Source of the DNA: JACCXJ01 sp052387115
GTDB lineage: Bacteria > Pseudomonadota > Gammaproteobacteria > JACCXJ01
Length of the DNA: 10,968 bases
Reading direction: 5' to 3'
NCBI GenBank assembly: GCA_052387115.1
Contig: JBQTJM010000127.1
Coordinates: 1 to 10,968 of the forward strand
In this document: positions 8,987 through 10,968 of the stretch, one piece after another
Numbering within the stretch: position 1 is the first letter of the stretch
Layout: every line of letters begins with the position of its first letter
The notes under the pieces: generated by a model
What the model was told of the DNA's origin: nothing
Database searches by the model: none
Seen by the model: the letters and a program-made list of their open reading frames with translations, nothing else
Translations under genes and position numbers: made by a program

Positions 8987-9961
8987 ATGACGAGATCGAC
9001 GGTCCCGTTCGGGATCGCCTTCCTCGCGGCGTTATCACTGACGGTCGTGCGTAGCGCACCGCCGGTACGGGCGGCCGAGGGCGGCGACACCCATCTCATA
9101 ACCCTCAAGGCCAGTGCTTTGCCGTCGGGCCAACTGGCCTACCAGATGGTCAGCCACAAGATCAAGACCGCGCAGCGCGGGGAGGCCGATCGCACGGATC
9201 GCTATTACGCCGGTCCCACAATCCCGGGCCCTACCCTCGTCATCAAGGAGGGCGACACCGCGGAGGTGACGCTGGAACACGGCATTACCGACTCCCAACT
9301 ACCCGTGAGCATCCATGTCCACGGGGTGCATTACAAGGCCGACAGCGACGGCACCATGAAGGTGTTGAACGGGCTCAAGGATGAGGCCGCCTTCCCAGGC
9401 CAACCCTATACCTACAAATGGACTGCTGCGCCGGGTACCGCGGGCACCTGGGCTTACCACGACCACGCCTTCGGCAATCCCATGGTCGGCGCGGAGGACA
9501 AGGGGCTATACGGCACGCTGATCGTCAATCCCAGCGACCGTAAGGTGCGGGCCATGATCGACGGCCAGCACGTGGACGTCGATGTGGCCGATATCAAACG
9601 CGAATTCATCCTCTGGATGCACGAGACCACCTTCTGGGGCATGGAGGTCAACCACATCCTCAAGGGCAAGCAGATCCCGCTCTGGACCAATCCGACGGTG
9701 GGCGCACGTCTAGGCGAAAAGGTCAGATTCCACGTCATCGGCCTGGGAACGGCCTTTCATACCTTCCATCTGCATGGGCACCGCTGGCTGGAGCCCGGCA
9801 CCACCAGCGTCATCGACACCGCCAACCTCGGTCCCATCGGCCGCCAGAGCTTCGTGGTCGTGGCCGGTGAGGGCGTGGGGCCGGGTGAATGGCACTACCA
9901 CTGCCACGTCATCCAACACATGCAGTCCGGGATGATGGGCGACTTCCGGGTCGTTGAATAA
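8987..9961 (+). CDS. Two-domain laccase-like multicopper oxidase, exported
   Basis: The product has 324 residues. The signal peptide spans residues 1-29, with a cut near VRA-AEGG, so the enzyme acts in the periplasm. It oxidises a one-electron donor and reduces O2 to water. The ligands are complete: H110 and H112 (HVHG), H158 and H160 (YHDH), H258, H261 and H263 (HTFHLH), then H305-C306-H307, H311 and M316 (HCH-x3-H-x3-GM). The trinuclear centre and a type 1 site in domain 2 are therefore present. Domain 1 has no type 1 Cys, which rules out a NirK-type nitrite reductase. The small size implies a trimer with copper sites at subunit interfaces, as in known two-domain laccases. The start at 8987 has GGGAG nine bases upstream. 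It lies 28 bases from the next gene, a cupredoxin, and probably shares its transcript. The natural substrate is unknown. Confidence 0.9.
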   Translation: MTRSTVPFGIAFLAALSLTVVRSAPPVRAAEGGDTHLITLKASALPSGQLAYQMVSHKIKTAQRGEADRTDRYYAGPTIPGPTLVIKEGDTAEVTLEHGITDSQLPVSIHVHGVHYKADSDGTMKVLNGLKDEAAFPGQPYTYKWTAAPGTAGTWAYHDHAFGNPMVGAEDKGLYGTLIVNPSDRKVRAMIDGQHVDVDVADIKREFILWMHETTFWGMEVNHILKGKQIPLWTNPTVGARLGEKVRFHVIGLGTAFHTFHLHGHRWLEPGTTSVIDTANLGPIGRQSFVVVAGEGVGPGEWHYHCHVIQHMQSGMMGDFRVVE

Positions 9962-9989
9962 CACTACCGAGCAATAACAGGAGAAAACC

Positions 9990-10968
9990 ATGTGCAGCAA
10001 CCACAAGTTTATCGCGGCGATCGCGGGCTTAAGCTTTGTTTCCACTCAAGCGGCCCAGCCGGCCCCTGCCGAACCCAAAGAAGAAGACGTCATCATAAGC
10101 CGGGCGGGCGTCCTGCCATCGGCCATACTGGAGATGACCGACGAGCCCGGCAAGTGGTTCAAAGACCCCAAGGACGGCGACTCGCTGGTGGCCGTGAAGC
10201 CGGGCCAGGCGGTGCTCATCAAGATGACGGATACCAATACCGAGCACACCATCACCAGCCTCTTTTGGCAACCCGGAGCGGCCAAGTTTCCCGTGGATCA
10301 GGACAAACCGTCCAACAGCAGCGTGGCCCAGACCTTCGACAAACCGGGGCTCTATGTCTTCACGTGCAAAATCCACCCCTACATGTTCGGCGCGGTCGTG
10401 GTCGACGACCCGGAAACCGAGGGACTGGACCTGGGCGCGGAGATCGAGCTGATCACCGGTGCCAAGGTACCCACCAGCAGCGATATCGCCAAGAAATTGC
10501 TGCGGACCTTCTTTGTGGCGACGACGCCCACCCTGTGGCGCGACTATGGCGAACCGACCTGGGAGGTAAAGCTCCCCGATCTGCCGTTGAACCTCGGCGG
10601 CACCGTCATCAAGCTGAGTGCCCTCGATGTCAGCGCGCCCAACAAGCTCAACAATCCCAAGACGCCGGGGATAGGCGAGATCTGGGTCAACACTCAGTTC
10701 GAGACCATTACCGGCAAGGACAAGCCCGGCTCTGCTACGCAAATAGACGCTTCGAAGTGGACCATCAAGAAGAAGGTCAAGGGCGTCGAACATAACATGA
10801 ACAACCCGCACAACATGTGGATCGACGCGAGCTACAAGTACATCTACCAGACCGAGTGGTTCGACAAACGGCTCACCACCTTCGATCGCGAATCCGGTAA
10901 GGTCTACGGCACCCAGACGCTCGGCATAAACCCCTCGCACGCGATGTCCAACCCCAAGGACGGGATGC
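9990..10968 (+). CDS. Exported cupredoxin/beta-propeller protein, 3' end outside window
   Basis: The frame is open from ATG 9990 to the window edge (326 codons, no stop). AGGAG six bases upstream supports the start. Residues 1-22 are a short signal peptide. Residues 35-140 form a cupredoxin: H86 in TEHTI, then C126-x2-H129-x2-M132 (CKIHPYM) followed by GAVVV, giving the four ligands of a type 1 blue copper site. After a linker (141-265) come segments typical of YncE/NHL-like propellers: NPHNMWIDASYKYIYQTEW, FDRESGKVYGTQTLG. H-x-M-x-N-P occurs at 268-273 and 317-322, about one blade apart. The cupredoxin could pass electrons to or from the neighbouring multicopper oxidase, with which it probably forms an operon. 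The order cupredoxin then propeller is the reverse of nitrous oxide reductase. The propeller call is inference; the cupredoxin is firm. Confidence 0.82.
   Translation, partial: MCSNHKFIAAIAGLSFVSTQAAQPAPAEPKEEDVIISRAGVLPSAILEMTDEPGKWFKDPKDGDSLVAVKPGQAVLIKMTDTNTEHTITSLFWQPGAAKFPVDQDKPSNSSVAQTFDKPGLYVFTCKIHPYMFGAVVVDDPETEGLDLGAEIELITGAKVPTSSDIAKKLLRTFFVATTPTLWRDYGEPTWEVKLPDLPLNLGGTVIKLSALDVSAPNKLNNPKTPGIGEIWVNTQFETITGKDKPGSATQIDASKWTIKKKVKGVEHNMNNPHNMWIDASYKYIYQTEWFDKRLTTFDRESGKVYGTQTLGINPSHAMSNPKDGM

Noticed and set aside
8987..9961. Copper nitrite reductase (NirK)
   Set aside because: NirK has its type 1 Cys in domain 1. Here domain 1 has YHDH and the Cys is in the C-terminal HCH motif, the laccase arrangement.
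10029..10940. 303-codon leftward open frame at the right end
   Set aside because: It is antisense to the cupredoxin-propeller gene, which has a signal peptide, copper ligands and a strong ribosome site. The leftward frame has none of these.

Overview
The window is GC-rich, tightly packed bacterial DNA. The order uvrA (leftward), YajR-type MFS transporter, ssb (rightward) is a familiar chromosomal arrangement in Gammaproteobacteria, and the protein sequences fit that class. A Gly/Tyr/Arg-rich exported protein resembling sulfur-globule proteins, together with periplasmic copper enzymes, hints at a chemolithotroph or methylotroph-like lifestyle. That is inference, and the genus cannot be named from the sequence.

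Left part (1-2682), all leftward. In transcription order it holds a small ORF overlapping a nucleotidyltransferase-fold gene by 4 bases (a toxin-antitoxin-like pair), a PfkB-family sugar/nucleoside kinase, a small exported Tyr/Gly/Arg-rich protein, and an exported lipocalin-like protein cut by the window edge. The exported Tyr/Gly-rich gene has its own likely promoter: an 11-bp-period direct repeat placed like an OmpR/PhoB-type operator just upstream of a -10-like hexamer.

Middle part (2833-7771), DNA maintenance. Leftward uvrA (nucleotide excision repair) carries a small acidic insert made of three 15-bp repeats. It diverges from an MFS transporter with a C-terminal YAM-like domain (YajR type), followed by ssb. 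Between the MFS gene and ssb lie a near-perfect palindromic repeat and a second hairpin.

Right part (7828-10968), rightward. An ECF-like sigma factor is followed by an 80-residue protein with the H-x3-C-x2-C zinc motif of ZAS anti-sigma factors, then a two-domain laccase-like multicopper oxidase with all expected copper ligands, then an exported protein that starts with a blue-copper (cupredoxin) domain and continues into what looks like a beta-propeller before the window ends. This is the most interesting part: it looks like a sigma/anti-sigma-controlled periplasmic copper redox module.

No rRNA, tRNA, CRISPR array, transposase or phage gene was recognised. No gene-free stretch exceeds 300 bases; the longest gaps are 8473-8667, 774-929 and 2683-2832.
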